Of a stretch of 64,000 nt of DNA, positions 1 to 8,376 are shown one piece after another; position 1 is the stretch's first letter, and every line of letters starts with the position of its first letter. Under the pieces are notes generated by a model that worked only from the letters and a program-made list of their open reading frames with translations, was not told the DNA's origin and ran no database searches. The DNA is from Mannheimia indoligenes. GTDB taxonomy: Bacteria > Pseudomonadota > Gammaproteobacteria > Enterobacterales > Pasteurellaceae. The stretch lies in contig NZ_JBAJJM010000008.1 in the NCBI RefSeq assembly GCF_036880405.1, positions 1-64,000 of the forward strand, in the 5' to 3' direction. A program made the position numbers and the translations under genes.

Positions 1-965
1 TTTTTATTCAAAAAATCCTGTATAAACAATATATTATGCTTTCTCCTTAAGCTACTATATGGGCTTAACTTATCCTTTAATTCCTTAAATAATCCTCTAT
101 CCTATTTGTTGTCTTTTCAATATTTAATTCAAGGTGTTTTTCATAAGTAAATAAATAGTCAAAATACCGATTAATACTTGCTAATGCACTTATGACATTT
201 CGATGTTTATACGGATATTTTCCTTCTCGTTCGGTTTATCTGAACGCTCATTTAAAAAATGATTATGTTTTATTTTCCAATCATATATTTTTAAATAAAA
301 TTAATTTCTTGAACTCGTTTTTAACGTTTTAATAATAGATTTCAATTCTCTTCTCTACCTGTGTGAGATTGATGTTTCTTTCTTAACGTTCTCATCACAA
401 TAGCGACTAAGTGAAATTGACACATTTGCGTAGGCGTATTTAACATATCTTTTACCCCCCCCCCCCCCCGCCTGCCATCACAGGTAATGGATTGAATTTA
501 TATAGCCTTTGTCTCGCAAACAATTTAAGGCTTTCTTATAGTAGATATCTTTCTCCGTTCTTACGATTTGATGATACACCACCTTTTTAGACAGTGAATC
601 GATAAATACCATTACACCCAAATCTCGATGAAAGAAGGTGATATTAATAATTAAATTAAGATATTTATGAGAAGGGAGGCTTTAATAAGGATTTAGGGGA
701 TTTTTCTAAATATCGGCGTATTGTTCGGGGAGAACAATGACATTTATCGGCTAATTGTTTTTGCGTTTGTTTTCCAACAGAATAATCATACCAAATTAAT
801 TCAGGATTTAATTTTTGTTTGAGGGTAAATGTTTTATTACAGTTTAAACATTTATAACGTTGAAGATTATTTTGATTGCCATATTTCTGTATTGGAGAAT
901 ATTGGCAAAAAGGACAGTTTTTTGTACATTTTTCAAAAAGGTGGCTTAAAGCCTTGTAATATAAA
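1..965 (-). pseudogene. Degenerate insertion-sequence transposase (zinc-ribbon N-terminus, DDE-like), many frameshifts
   Basis: Translating the minus strand in shifting frames recovers most of a transposase. It begins near 960 with a zinc-ribbon region (CPFCQ, then YKCLNCNKTF about 20 residues later) and a helix-turn-helix-like stretch (QKQLADKCHCSPRTIRRYL). A second block has HRDLGVMVFIDSL, then CDGR and MCQFHLVAIVMRTLRKK, and the C-terminal part reaches position 1. The reading frame breaks at about 663 (stop), 480, across the C15 tract at 455-469, at about 350 and at about 225, so no functional protein is made. The layout resembles transposases with an N-terminal zinc ribbon (IS1249/IS256-like), but I cannot assign the family. 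The end facing parE lies near 965-1020; the other end may lie outside the window. Confidence 0.7.
455..469. repeat. 15-base poly-C homopolymer
   Basis: Fifteen consecutive C on the plus strand (G on the transposase strand) interrupt the transposase remnant just after its CDGR motif. The flanking codons suggest the ancestral gene had only a few G here, so the tract has expanded inside a pseudogene. Confidence 0.95.
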
Positions 966-1054
966 ACTTTAAGCTACTTTTTACCAACTATTTTTCCTAT
1001 ATGCCTTTATAGTTTACTTGGTATAGGGAGATGTACCTATCCGTAAATATTCTC

Positions 1055-1079
1055 GGGTGGGCACAGGACCCGCCCTACA
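1055..1079. repeat. Palindromic intergenic element of the GTAGGG type, abutting parE
   Basis: GGGTGGGC, a short loop, then GCCC followed by TACA form a hairpin directly after the parE stop codon. Read on the minus strand it starts TGTAGGGCGGGTCC. It may serve as the parE transcript end. Its TGTAGGG start recalls the palindromes near 58.7 and 59.8 kb. Confidence 0.5.
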
Positions 1080-1080
1080 T

Positions 1081-2994
1081 TTACACTGCTAAATCTGCTT
1101 CATCACCTCGATTTTGCAGCCATTGTTTACGATCTTCCGCTCTTTTTTTGCCGAGCAACATATCCATAATTTCAAAGGTACTGACCTCGCCCTCTTCTAC
1201 ATCCACACTTTCATCAAATGTGAGTTGCACTAAACGGCGAGTACTCGGATCCATCGTGGTTTCACGCAATTGACTTGGGTTCATTTCACCCAAACCTTTA
1301 AAGCGTTGTACATTCGGCTTGCCTTTTTTCTTGGATAAACGTGCTAAAATCGCCTCTTTTTCGCTCTCATCTAAGGCGTAATGCACTTCATCTTTCCCAA
1401 TATCAATACGATAAAGCGGTGGCATTGCCACATAAACGTGCCCGTTTTTCACTAATTGTGGGAAATGACGGAGGAATAAAGCACAAAGCAAGGTGGCAAT
1501 ATGCAAACCGTCTGAATCCGCATCGGCAAGAATACAAACTTTGCCATAACGTAATTCCTCTAAATTATCGCTATCCGGATCAATTCCCAATGCAATCGCA
1601 ATATCGTGAACCTCTTGTGAAGCTAATACTTGGTCTGATGATACTTCCCACGTGTTTAAAATTTTACCACGTAGAGGGAGAATGGCTTGATACTCTTTAT
1701 CACGAGCCTGTTTTGCCGAACCGCCGGCAGAATCCCCTTCCACCAAGAAAAGCTCAGTGCGACTTAAATCTTGTGCAGTACAATCCGCTAATTTACCCGG
1801 CAGAGCCGGTCCGCTTACCAGCTTTTTACGTACCACTTTTTTCGCTGCACGCAAACGGCTCTGGGCGGAACTAATCGCCATTTCTGCGATCAATTTACCG
1901 GTTTGCACATTTTGATTTAACCACAAACTAAACGCATCTTTTAAAGTGTTATCCACATAGCTTGAGGCTTGGCGAGAAGATAAACGCTCTTTCGTCTGTC
2001 CTGCAAATTGTGGCTCTTGAATTTTGAGTGAAAGCACATAAGCACAACGGTTCCAAACATCGTCAGCGGTCAGTTTCACGCCTTTCGGCAACAGGTTGTG
2101 GATTTCGCAGAACTCCACCATCGCTTTAAGCAAACCGTTACGCAAACCATTAACGTGTGTGCCACCTTGTGCAGTTGGAATAAGGTTTACATAGCTTTCC
2201 GCCACTAACTCCCCACCTTCAGGCAACCAAGTTAAAGCCCAACTTACTGCTTCCGTTTCAGCAGTTACATCACCAATAAACGGTGGATTTGGCACGGTTT
2301 CATAACCATTTAAGGCTTCGGTTAAATAATCGGATAAACCGTCTTCATAGTACCAAGTTTCTTCGGTGTTATTGATTTTATCAATGAAATTAATGGTGAG
2401 TTTCGGGCAAAGTACCGCTTTGGCACGTAACAAATGACGTAAACGGCTCACCGAAAATCGAGGGCTATCAAAATATTTTGGGTTTGGATAAAAACGAACG
2501 GTTGTCCCGGTTTGCTTTTTCGGACAAGTGCCGATAACCGTCAGCTCTTCCACTTTTGCTCCGTTGGCAAATGCAATGGAATACACCTCACCGCCACGTT
2601 TAATTTGAATTTCCACACGCTCGGAAAGGGCATTTACCACCGAAATTCCCACACCATGCAAACCGCCGGAGAAGGTATAGTTTTTATTTGAAAATTTACC
2701 TCCCGCGTGCAGTTTCGTTAAAATAAGCTCAACGCCTGAAATTTTCTCGGTAGAGTGAATATCCACAGGCATTCCTCGCCCATTATCCACGACTTCTAAT
2801 GAATTATCGCTATGGAGAATAACATCAATTTTATCGGCATAGCCCGATAATGCTTCGTCCACACTGTTATCAATCACCTCTTGCCCTAAATGGTTAGGAC
2901 GCGTGGTATCGGTGTACATTCCCGGACGAAGTTGCACCGGCTCAAGATCTTTCAGAACGGTAATTTCATCCGCCCCATAGCGTTTTTCTGACAT
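1081..2994 (-). CDS. parE: DNA topoisomerase IV subunit B (ParE)
   Basis: 637 residues, the usual ParE length. The GHKL ATPase domain is N-terminal, with EVIDNSVDEAL near 39-49, DNGRGMP at 70-76 and GLHGVGISVVNALS. The TOPRIM part has LVEGDSAGGSAKQARD and DADSDGLHIATLL, and the C-terminus has the KGLGEMNP motif. With ParC it decatenates daughter chromosomes. It is ParE rather than GyrB because it lacks the roughly 170-residue GyrB insertion and opens like enterobacterial ParE (RYGADEITVLKDLEPV). The ATG at 2994 follows AGAGAAAG. No parC is adjacent. Confidence 0.95.
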   Translation of the reverse strand: MSEKRYGADEITVLKDLEPVQLRPGMYTDTTRPNHLGQEVIDNSVDEALSGYADKIDVILHSDNSLEVVDNGRGMPVDIHSTEKISGVELILTKLHAGGKFSNKNYTFSGGLHGVGISVVNALSERVEIQIKRGGEVYSIAFANGAKVEELTVIGTCPKKQTGTTVRFYPNPKYFDSPRFSVSRLRHLLRAKAVLCPKLTINFIDKINNTEETWYYEDGLSDYLTEALNGYETVPNPPFIGDVTAETEAVSWALTWLPEGGELVAESYVNLIPTAQGGTHVNGLRNGLLKAMVEFCEIHNLLPKGVKLTADDVWNRCAYVLSLKIQEPQFAGQTKERLSSRQASSYVDNTLKDAFSLWLNQNVQTGKLIAEMAISSAQSRLRAAKKVVRKKLVSGPALPGKLADCTAQDLSRTELFLVEGDSAGGSAKQARDKEYQAILPLRGKILNTWEVSSDQVLASQEVHDIAIALGIDPDSDNLEELRYGKVCILADADSDGLHIATLLCALFLRHFPQLVKNGHVYVAMPPLYRIDIGKDEVHYALDESEKEAILARLSKKKGKPNVQRFKGLGEMNPSQLRETTMDPSTRRLVQLTFDESVDVEEGEVSTFEIMDMLLGKKRAEDRKQWLQNRGDEADLAV

Positions 2995-3091
2995 TATTCT
3001 TTCTCTTAGGCTACAAAATAAAATAAGGCTGAATTTTAAGAAAATTTAGCCTGTTTTGCAAAGTTTTAGGTAAATTTGACCGCTTGTCGGC

Positions 3092-3481
3092 TCAATGATC
3101 TCTCAATCCATTTAAAATCGAACACTCAGGGCTGTTGTTGCCGCAACAAGTACGGCTCCAGCTTCTGAGTAATTTAAGCATTTCGTTTAAGCCATTGATT
3201 TTTTGTTCCAGCTCCGCAATATGTTGATCGGTCAGCTGTTTTACCTCTCGACTGGTGCGATTTGGGTTGTCATTTAATTTCAATAATGCGGTAATTTGAG
3301 CAAGTGAGAAGCCCACTTTTCTTGCATTACCGATAAAAAACAATCGATCTAAATCTGTTTCATTATAAAAGCGATAACCCGATTGTGTACGACTTGGAGC
3401 AGGGAGCAGCCCTGCTTTTTCATAATCTCGAATTTGTTTGGTGGATAATCCTGTTTTTTCGGCGGCTTGGCTGATATTCAT
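3092..3481 (-). CDS. cueR: Cu(I)-responsive MerR-family regulator CueR
   Basis: 129 residues: an N-terminal MerR winged helix (MNISQAAEKTGLSTKQIRDYEKAGLL), a dimerisation helix and a C-terminal metal loop. Cysteines 112 and 120 (C-C-G-N-N-S-P-E-C) fall at the same positions as the copper ligands of E. coli CueR. That spacing indicates a monovalent (Cu/Ag/Au) sensor rather than ZntR. It is divergent from copZ-copA, with a 17-bp palindrome between them, and presumably activates that promoter by distorting its long spacer. The ATG at 3481 is preceded by GAGGGAAAA. Confidence 0.93.
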   Translation of the reverse strand: MNISQAAEKTGLSTKQIRDYEKAGLLPAPSRTQSGYRFYNETDLDRLFFIGNARKVGFSLAQITALLKLNDNPNRTSREVKQLTDQHIAELEQKINGLNEMLKLLRSWSRTCCGNNSPECSILNGLRDH

Positions 3482-3490
3482 TTTTCCCTC

Positions 3491-3521
3491 TTGACTTTAA
3501 CCTAAGGTTAAACTTTATTAT
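3491..3521 (+). promoter_or_regulatory. CueR-type promoter for copZ-copA (19-bp spacer, palindromic operator)
   Basis: A -35 TTGACT (3491-3496) and a -10 TATTAT (3516-3521) are separated by 19 bp, the over-long spacer typical of MerR-family activated promoters. The perfect palindrome TTTAACCTAAGGTTAAA (3496-3512) fills the spacer. The position matches where CueR binds in known copA promoters; binding itself is inferred. Confidence 0.8.
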
Positions 3522-3555
3522 ACGCTTAAATAATTACTCAAAATAGGAGAAAATA

Positions 3556-3756
3556 ATGACAATCAAATTACAACTAGACGGATTACATTGTGGCAACTGC
3601 GTAAAAAGCGTCGAAAAAGCCTTAAATGAAGTAGTTGGCGTAACACAAGCCCGCGTAACCTTAGAAAATCAAACTGCGATAATCGAAGGCAATGTTGTAG
3701 CTGAAGATTTAATTGCTGCGGTTGAAGATATTGGTTTTGAAGCGAAATTAGCGTGA
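3556..3756 (+). CDS. copZ: CopZ-like copper chaperone (heavy-metal-associated domain)
   Basis: 66 residues forming a single HMA fold with the metal motif GLHCGNC (C12 and C15). It would bind cytosolic Cu(I) and pass it to the ATPase encoded directly downstream. The usual Met of GMxCxxC is Leu here, which is tolerated in the family. AGGAGAAAATA precedes the ATG. Its stop codon overlaps the copA start (TGATG), so the two are translationally coupled and under the CueR promoter. Confidence 0.9.
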   Translation: MTIKLQLDGLHCGNCVKSVEKALNEVVGVTQARVTLENQTAIIEGNVVAEDLIAAVEDIGFEAKLA

Positions 3757-5903
3757 TGATAATCGAACAACAACTTTTAATTGACGGAATGCATTGTGCC
3801 GCCTGCGTTCGGCGAGTTGAAAAAGCGTTGCTTAAAGTAGAAAACGTCAGTTTTGCCTCTGTTAATCTTGCCGATCAAACCGCTTTTGTGCAAGGAAATG
3901 CCCCTTCAGAAGCACTTATTGCCGCCGTTACTAAAATCGGTTTTGGGGCAGAGATATTGGAAAGTGAGGAAGAACGCAGAGCTAAGCAACAAGCTCAAAC
4001 AAAACGCGTGCTAAACCATAAGCGTACACAATTTATTGTGGCTCTTGTTATTGGCTTTGTATTAGTCGTGTTTGGCTTTTACAAAGGTATGCAGATTACC
4101 GAAAACAACCGTTCACTTTGGTTGATTTGGTCTCTCATCACACTTGCTACAATGTATTTTTCAGGCAGAGCGTTCTTTTTAGGAGCTTATAATGCTCTTA
4201 AAAATAAATCTGCGAATATGGATGTGTTAGTAGCAATCAGCACCGGCACGGCTTGGCTTTATTCACTTTGGCTTACGCTGTTTCCACAGCCGAATGCTCA
4301 CGTTTATTTTGAAGCGAGTGTGATGATTATCGGCTTTATCAATTTAGGCAAATATCTTGAACTTAAAGCCAAGCAACGCTCTTCCCTTGCATTGGAAAAA
4401 TTGCTCGATCTCGCCCCGAAACAAGCGGTCATTTTTGAAGAAAATATTGCAAAAACCATTCCGGCGAAAGGCATTAAGCCTGCAATGCGAGTGCAAGCCT
4501 TAACGGGTGATCGTATTGCGGTTGATGGTATTTTAGCAAGCGGCTCAACTTGGGTTGATGAATCAATGCTTACAGGCGAAGCATTGCCGATTGAGAAAAA
4601 AATAGGCGATAAAATCCGAGCCGGTACGCTGGTTCAAGATGGCTCAGGTATTTACATTGCCGAACAAGTTGGCTCTCAAACCGCTCTCGCCCGTGTAATT
4701 AATGCCGTTCGCCACGCACAAAGTAGCAAGCCTCCACTGGCTCAATTTGTCGATAAAGTCGCCGCTGTGTTTGTGCCTGTGGTGGTTTCTATCGCTTTAC
4801 TTGCCGCCTTGATTTGGCTTTTTGTCGGGCAAGATTTCGCCTTTGTACTTTCCATTTTTACCACCGTATTAATCATTGCCTGCCCTTGTGCGTTGGGATT
4901 AGCCATTCCGCTTTCCACCATTGCGGGTGTAGCTCGTGCGGCAGAATTTGGCGTATTGGTCAGAAATATTCAAGCTTTACAAGCAGGGAGCGAAATTGAT
5001 ACTTTAGTTTTCGATAAAACCGGTACGCTTACCACCGGGCAAATGGAGGTTACGGAAGTTATTACGTTCAATGATTTTGATAAAAATCATTTGATTGCTC
5101 TTGCCAAAAGTTTAGAGCAACACGCCTCTCACCCTATTTCGAAGGCGATTGTAAAATTTGCGGAAAATCAGACCGCTTGCGAGGTAAGTGAAATTCAAGT
5201 GGAGAAAGGATTAGGCATTCAAGGCAAAGTGGGAGAAGATAAAATTAAAATCGGCAATGCCGTATTTGTAAATTTTTTGGAAAAAACCACCGCTTGTACT
5301 GCCACACTTATTTATGTTGCAGTTAATGATGAAGTTGTTGGTAGAATTTCGGTGCAAGACCAACTGCGTCCTGAAGCCAAATCTACAATCCAACAGTTCC
5401 AAGCTGAAGGTTATCAATGCTTGATGCTTACAGGCGATCGCCAAGAAACGGCTGACTATTTTGCTAACACGTTAGGCTTAAATGGCGTAATTGCTGAAGT
5501 TCTGCCCGAGCAAAAAGCCGAAAAAATTCGTCAGTTGCAGGCTGAAGGGAAAAAAGTCGCAATGATTGGCGATGGCATTAATGATGCTCCGGCTCTCGCC
5601 CAAGCGAATGTGGGTATTGCAATGCATAACGGCTCGGATATTGCGGTGGAAACTGCCGATCTTTCCCTAATGAAAAGCGGATTAGAGCCGGTGAGCCAAA
5701 TCTTCCCTTTCTCAAAACGTGTGCTACAAAATATGAAACAGAGCTTGCTTGGTGCTTTTTTCTATAATATCGTTGCGATTCCTGTCGCTGCGGGAGTGCT
5801 TTATCCGTTTACCGGTTGGTTACTTAACCCGATGATTGCTGCGATTGCGATGACATTGTCCTCTATTACGGTAGTGCTGAATAGCCAAAGATTGTTGAAA
5901 TAA
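3756..5903 (+). CDS. copA: Cu(I)-exporting P1B-type ATPase CopA
   Basis: About 715 residues. There is one N-terminal metal-binding domain (GMHCAAC near residues 11-17), then membrane helices, the actuator loop (LTGEALP), the transmembrane CPC motif (near 376-378), the phosphorylation site DKTGTLT (Asp near 420), the HP motif (HASHPISKA) and the hinge GDGINDAPAL. These are the hallmarks of a copper exporter in the inner membrane. I chose the ATG at 3756, one base into the copZ stop; a GTG at 3753 is an alternative. E. coli CopA has two metal-binding domains, whereas here one is fused and CopZ is separate. Confidence 0.94.
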   Translation: MIIEQQLLIDGMHCAACVRRVEKALLKVENVSFASVNLADQTAFVQGNAPSEALIAAVTKIGFGAEILESEEERRAKQQAQTKRVLNHKRTQFIVALVIGFVLVVFGFYKGMQITENNRSLWLIWSLITLATMYFSGRAFFLGAYNALKNKSANMDVLVAISTGTAWLYSLWLTLFPQPNAHVYFEASVMIIGFINLGKYLELKAKQRSSLALEKLLDLAPKQAVIFEENIAKTIPAKGIKPAMRVQALTGDRIAVDGILASGSTWVDESMLTGEALPIEKKIGDKIRAGTLVQDGSGIYIAEQVGSQTALARVINAVRHAQSSKPPLAQFVDKVAAVFVPVVVSIALLAALIWLFVGQDFAFVLSIFTTVLIIACPCALGLAIPLSTIAGVARAAEFGVLVRNIQALQAGSEIDTLVFDKTGTLTTGQMEVTEVITFNDFDKNHLIALAKSLEQHASHPISKAIVKFAENQTACEVSEIQVEKGLGIQGKVGEDKIKIGNAVFVNFLEKTTACTATLIYVAVNDEVVGRISVQDQLRPEAKSTIQQFQAEGYQCLMLTGDRQETADYFANTLGLNGVIAEVLPEQKAEKIRQLQAEGKKVAMIGDGINDAPALAQANVGIAMHNGSDIAVETADLSLMKSGLEPVSQIFPFSKRVLQNMKQSLLGAFFYNIVAIPVAAGVLYPFTGWLLNPMIAAIAMTLSSITVVLNSQRLLK

Positions 5904-5905
5904 TT

Positions 5906-5949
5906 CAAGCGGTTGAATTTGCAAAAAAATTTACAAATTCAACCGCTTG
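5906..5949. terminator. Inverted uptake-signal pair acting as bidirectional terminator (copA/truA)
   Basis: CAAGCGGTTGAATTTG (5906-5921) and its exact reverse complement (5934-5949) give a 16-bp perfect stem around an A-rich loop between the convergent copA and truA. Both arms contain the uptake core. Confidence 0.8.
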
Positions 5950-5955
5950 CCTTAA

Positions 5956-6741
5956 TTAATCTGCCAAAAACAAGGGGCCTAATGCCGTTTTCGGAATACC
6001 GAAACGTTCCGGATAATGCACTTCTACCAAATACAAACCTTCCGCTTTGGCTGTGGGAGCGGCTTTTTCTCTATCTCGTTGCTCTAGCACCCATTTTGCC
6101 CATTCTACCGGCTGTCTGCCTTGCCCGATTTCAAGCAAAGTGCCGACAATATTTCTGACCATATGATGCACAAAAGCGTTGGCTTGAATATCGACAATCA
6201 CATAATTGCCTTGACGAGAAACATTTAAATGGTGAATATTTCGCCACGGCGTGTTTGATTGGCATTTCGCCGCACGGAAAGAGGAAAAATCGTTTTCACC
6301 CAATAAAAACTGCCCTGCTTGGTGCATTTTGCTTTCATCAAGAGGGAAATGAAAATGGGTTACGCCTTTTGGCAGAATGGCAGAACGCAATTTGCTGTTA
6401 TAAATAATATAACGATAACGGCGAGCAGTGGCACTAAAACGGGCGTGGAAATCCTCACTGACTTCCACCGCCCATTTCACCGCAATATCATCCGGCAAAT
6501 GAGCATTAGTGCCGAAACACCAGCTTTGCAGCGGTCGTTCAACTTCTGTTTCAAAATGCACGACCTGCCCTGTGCCGTGTACGCCGGCATCGGTTCTGCC
6601 AGCACAAAACACCTCCACTGGCGAATTTGCTACAACCGATAAGGCTTGTTCTAGTTTTTGTTGTACGCTTTCCACCGTCTCTTGCTTCTGCCAGCCAAAA
6701 TAGCGGCTGCCGTCATATTCAATGCCTAATGCGATTTTCAT
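5956..6741 (-). CDS. truA: tRNA pseudouridine(38-40) synthase TruA
   Basis: 261 residues from the ATG at 6741. Two TruA repeats are recognisable: KIALGIEYDGSRYFGWQ at the start and CAGRTDAGVHGTGQVVHFE, which holds the catalytic Asp (residue 51). HMVRNIVG and the C-terminal KAEGLYL region complete the family pattern. It isomerises U38-U40 in tRNA anticodon arms. A TTG four codons upstream keeps the frame open, but the ATG gives the standard N-terminus. It may be cotranscribed from folE, although an inverted repeat lies between them. Confidence 0.95.
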   Translation of the reverse strand: MKIALGIEYDGSRYFGWQKQETVESVQQKLEQALSVVANSPVEVFCAGRTDAGVHGTGQVVHFETEVERPLQSWCFGTNAHLPDDIAVKWAVEVSEDFHARFSATARRYRYIIYNSKLRSAILPKGVTHFHFPLDESKMHQAGQFLLGENDFSSFRAAKCQSNTPWRNIHHLNVSRQGNYVIVDIQANAFVHHMVRNIVGTLLEIGQGRQPVEWAKWVLEQRDREKAAPTAKAEGLYLVEVHYPERFGIPKTALGPLFLAD

Positions 6742-6757
6742 TATAATATCCAATAAG

Positions 6758-6803
6758 CAAGCGGTAGAATTTTTGCAAAATTTTGCAAAAATCTTACCGC
6801 TTG
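6758..6803. terminator. Back-to-back inverted uptake-signal pair between folE and truA
   Basis: Two 23-base arms, 6758-6780 and 6781-6803, each with an uptake core plus a TTTTGCAAAA extension. They are reverse complements except for two positions and abut with no loop. The stem lies just after the folE stop and probably terminates folE transcripts. Confidence 0.7.
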
Positions 6804-6813
6804 TAATACAAAA

Positions 6814-7503
6814 TTATTTATTTAATAAGCCTAAAAACTCTTTGCGGGTTTCTCTATCTTCTAAGAACACGCCACCAAATGCAGAGGTAACAGTATAGCT
6901 ATTAGTATCTTTTACGCCACGACATTTCACGCAAAAGTGCGTTGCTTTCACATATACCGCCACATCATCGGTTTCCAAAATAGTTTGGAAAGCAGTTAGA
7001 ATTTGCTCGGTAAAACGCTCTTGCACCTGTGGACGTTGAGCGAAAAACTGCACAACACGGTTGATTTTTGAAAGTCCAATCACCCATTTTTTCGGGTAAT
7101 AAGCAACTGCAACTTTGCCATCAATAGTTACAAAATGGTGTTCGCAAGTTGAGGTAAGGGTAATATCATCAACTAACACCATCTCACTGACTTTCATTCG
7201 GTTCTCAATGTTGGTGATTTTCGGGAAAGTCGCATAATCTAAACCGCTAAAAATCTCGTCCACATACATTTTCGCCAAACGATGAGGGGTTTCTTCTAAG
7301 CTATCATCCGTTAGATCCAAGCCGAGTAATTCCAAAACCGCTTGCATATGTTGTTGAATTTCCGCTCGGCGACTGTCTTTATCTTTTTGATGTGCAACAG
7401 TTGGCGTTTCAATGCCTTTTGCCAATAAAGCTTGGCGAACTTTTTGGGCTTCAGGCGAAAGTTGATTTTCTGCACTATTTAATTCGGGCGAGATCGTTGT
7501 CAT
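6814..7503 (-). CDS. folE: GTP cyclohydrolase I FolE
   Basis: 229 residues from the ATG at 7503, preceded by GAGAGGAAAA. The zinc and active-site motifs are present: TCEHHFVTIDGKVAVAYYP and THFCVKCRGVKDTNS. It converts GTP to dihydroneopterin triphosphate, the first step of folate synthesis. The N-terminal ~40 residues (SPEAQKVRQALLAKGIETP) match the longer form seen in gamma-proteobacteria. An in-frame TTG five codons upstream overlaps the ribosome binding site and was not used. Confidence 0.95.
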   Translation of the reverse strand: MTTISPELNSAENQLSPEAQKVRQALLAKGIETPTVAHQKDKDSRRAEIQQHMQAVLELLGLDLTDDSLEETPHRLAKMYVDEIFSGLDYATFPKITNIENRMKVSEMVLVDDITLTSTCEHHFVTIDGKVAVAYYPKKWVIGLSKINRVVQFFAQRPQVQERFTEQILTAFQTILETDDVAVYVKATHFCVKCRGVKDTNSYTVTSAFGGVFLEDRETRKEFLGLLNK

Positions 7504-7602
7504 TGGTTTTCCTCTCAAATATAAGCTGGAAATTCTAACAAATTGACATCAAAAAAAATAGCTCTAAAATGGGCTATTTCAGCCATCACTATTTTCTAAA
7601 CT

Positions 7603-8313
7603 ATGCAAAATATTCAGTATCTTTTTAATGCCGATCTTATTCCTGAAGAGCAGGCAGAATTTGTGCAATCTTTATTAAGTTGCAAAACGTTTGAAAATTC
7701 TGACCGCTTGTTAGGCTTTTCTAAAGGGCGTGGCACAACGTGGTTTTTAAACACAGTGCCGGAGCTCGGCATCAATGTGGTACTACGCCACTATTATCGT
7801 GGTGGTTTGTTTGGGAAATTCATTAAAGATAGCTATTTTTTTACCCGTTTTGAAAATACCCGTGCTTATAAAGAATTTTTCTTGTTACAACAAATGTTAG
7901 CTTGGGGATTGCCCGTACCTCGTCCTGTTGCAATTAAAGTAGAAAAAACACTTTGCTGCTATCGTGCTGACATTATGCTGGAAAAACTAGAGAATACGCA
8001 GGATTTAAGCAAGATTTTGCAATCTCAAGCTCTCTCAAATGAGCAATATGAACAGATCGGAAAACTCATTCGCCGTTTGCATAACCATCAAGTCCATCAT
8101 TCTGATTTGAATATTCATAATATTTTACTCGGTAATGAGGGGAGATTTTGGCTGATTGATTTTGACAAATGTGGTATTGAGCAAGGTGAAAGTTGGAAAC
8201 AAAGCAATTTAGATAGACTGTTGCGTTCGTTCAAAAAAGAACAAACTCGGTTGAATATTCTATTTAATGAAGAAAATTGGCAGGCGGTTTTGAAAGGATA
8301 CTCTGCCCGATAA
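7603..8313 (+). CDS. kdkA: 3-deoxy-D-manno-octulosonic acid kinase KdkA
   Basis: 236 residues with a small protein-kinase-like fold: VVLRHYYRGGLFGKF near the start, the catalytic loop HHSDLNIHNILL and the metal motif LIDFDKC. These match KdkA, which phosphorylates the single Kdo residue of lipid A-Kdo in Haemophilus-type lipopolysaccharide at the inner membrane. waaA, which makes its substrate, is also in this window (35.5-36.8 kb). The gene is monocistronic, divergent from folE and convergent with mrp. Confidence 0.9.
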   Translation: MQNIQYLFNADLIPEEQAEFVQSLLSCKTFENSDRLLGFSKGRGTTWFLNTVPELGINVVLRHYYRGGLFGKFIKDSYFFTRFENTRAYKEFFLLQQMLAWGLPVPRPVAIKVEKTLCCYRADIMLEKLENTQDLSKILQSQALSNEQYEQIGKLIRRLHNHQVHHSDLNIHNILLGNEGRFWLIDFDKCGIEQGESWKQSNLDRLLRSFKKEQTRLNILFNEENWQAVLKGYSAR

Positions 8314-8358
8314 AAATATACCGCCTGAAGATCATTACAGCTACAAGCGGTATATTTT
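8313..8358. terminator. Bidirectional terminator between kdkA and mrp
   Basis: AAAATATACCGC (8313-8324) pairs perfectly with GCGGTATATTTT (8347-8358) around a 22-nt loop. The right arm overlaps an uptake core. A- and T-rich ends suit termination in both directions. Confidence 0.7.
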
Positions 8359-8376
8359 CCATTTATTTTTGCAAAA

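Noticed and set aside
47..978. Direct 10-bp repeat TTAAGCTACT at 47-56 and 969-978 as possible target-site duplication of the IS
   Set aside because: The left copy falls inside the transposase C-terminal codons, so it cannot flank the element; probably coincidence.
1031..1273. Open frame on the plus strand across the parE end
   Set aside because: Antisense to parE codons with no recognisable protein pattern or ribosome site.
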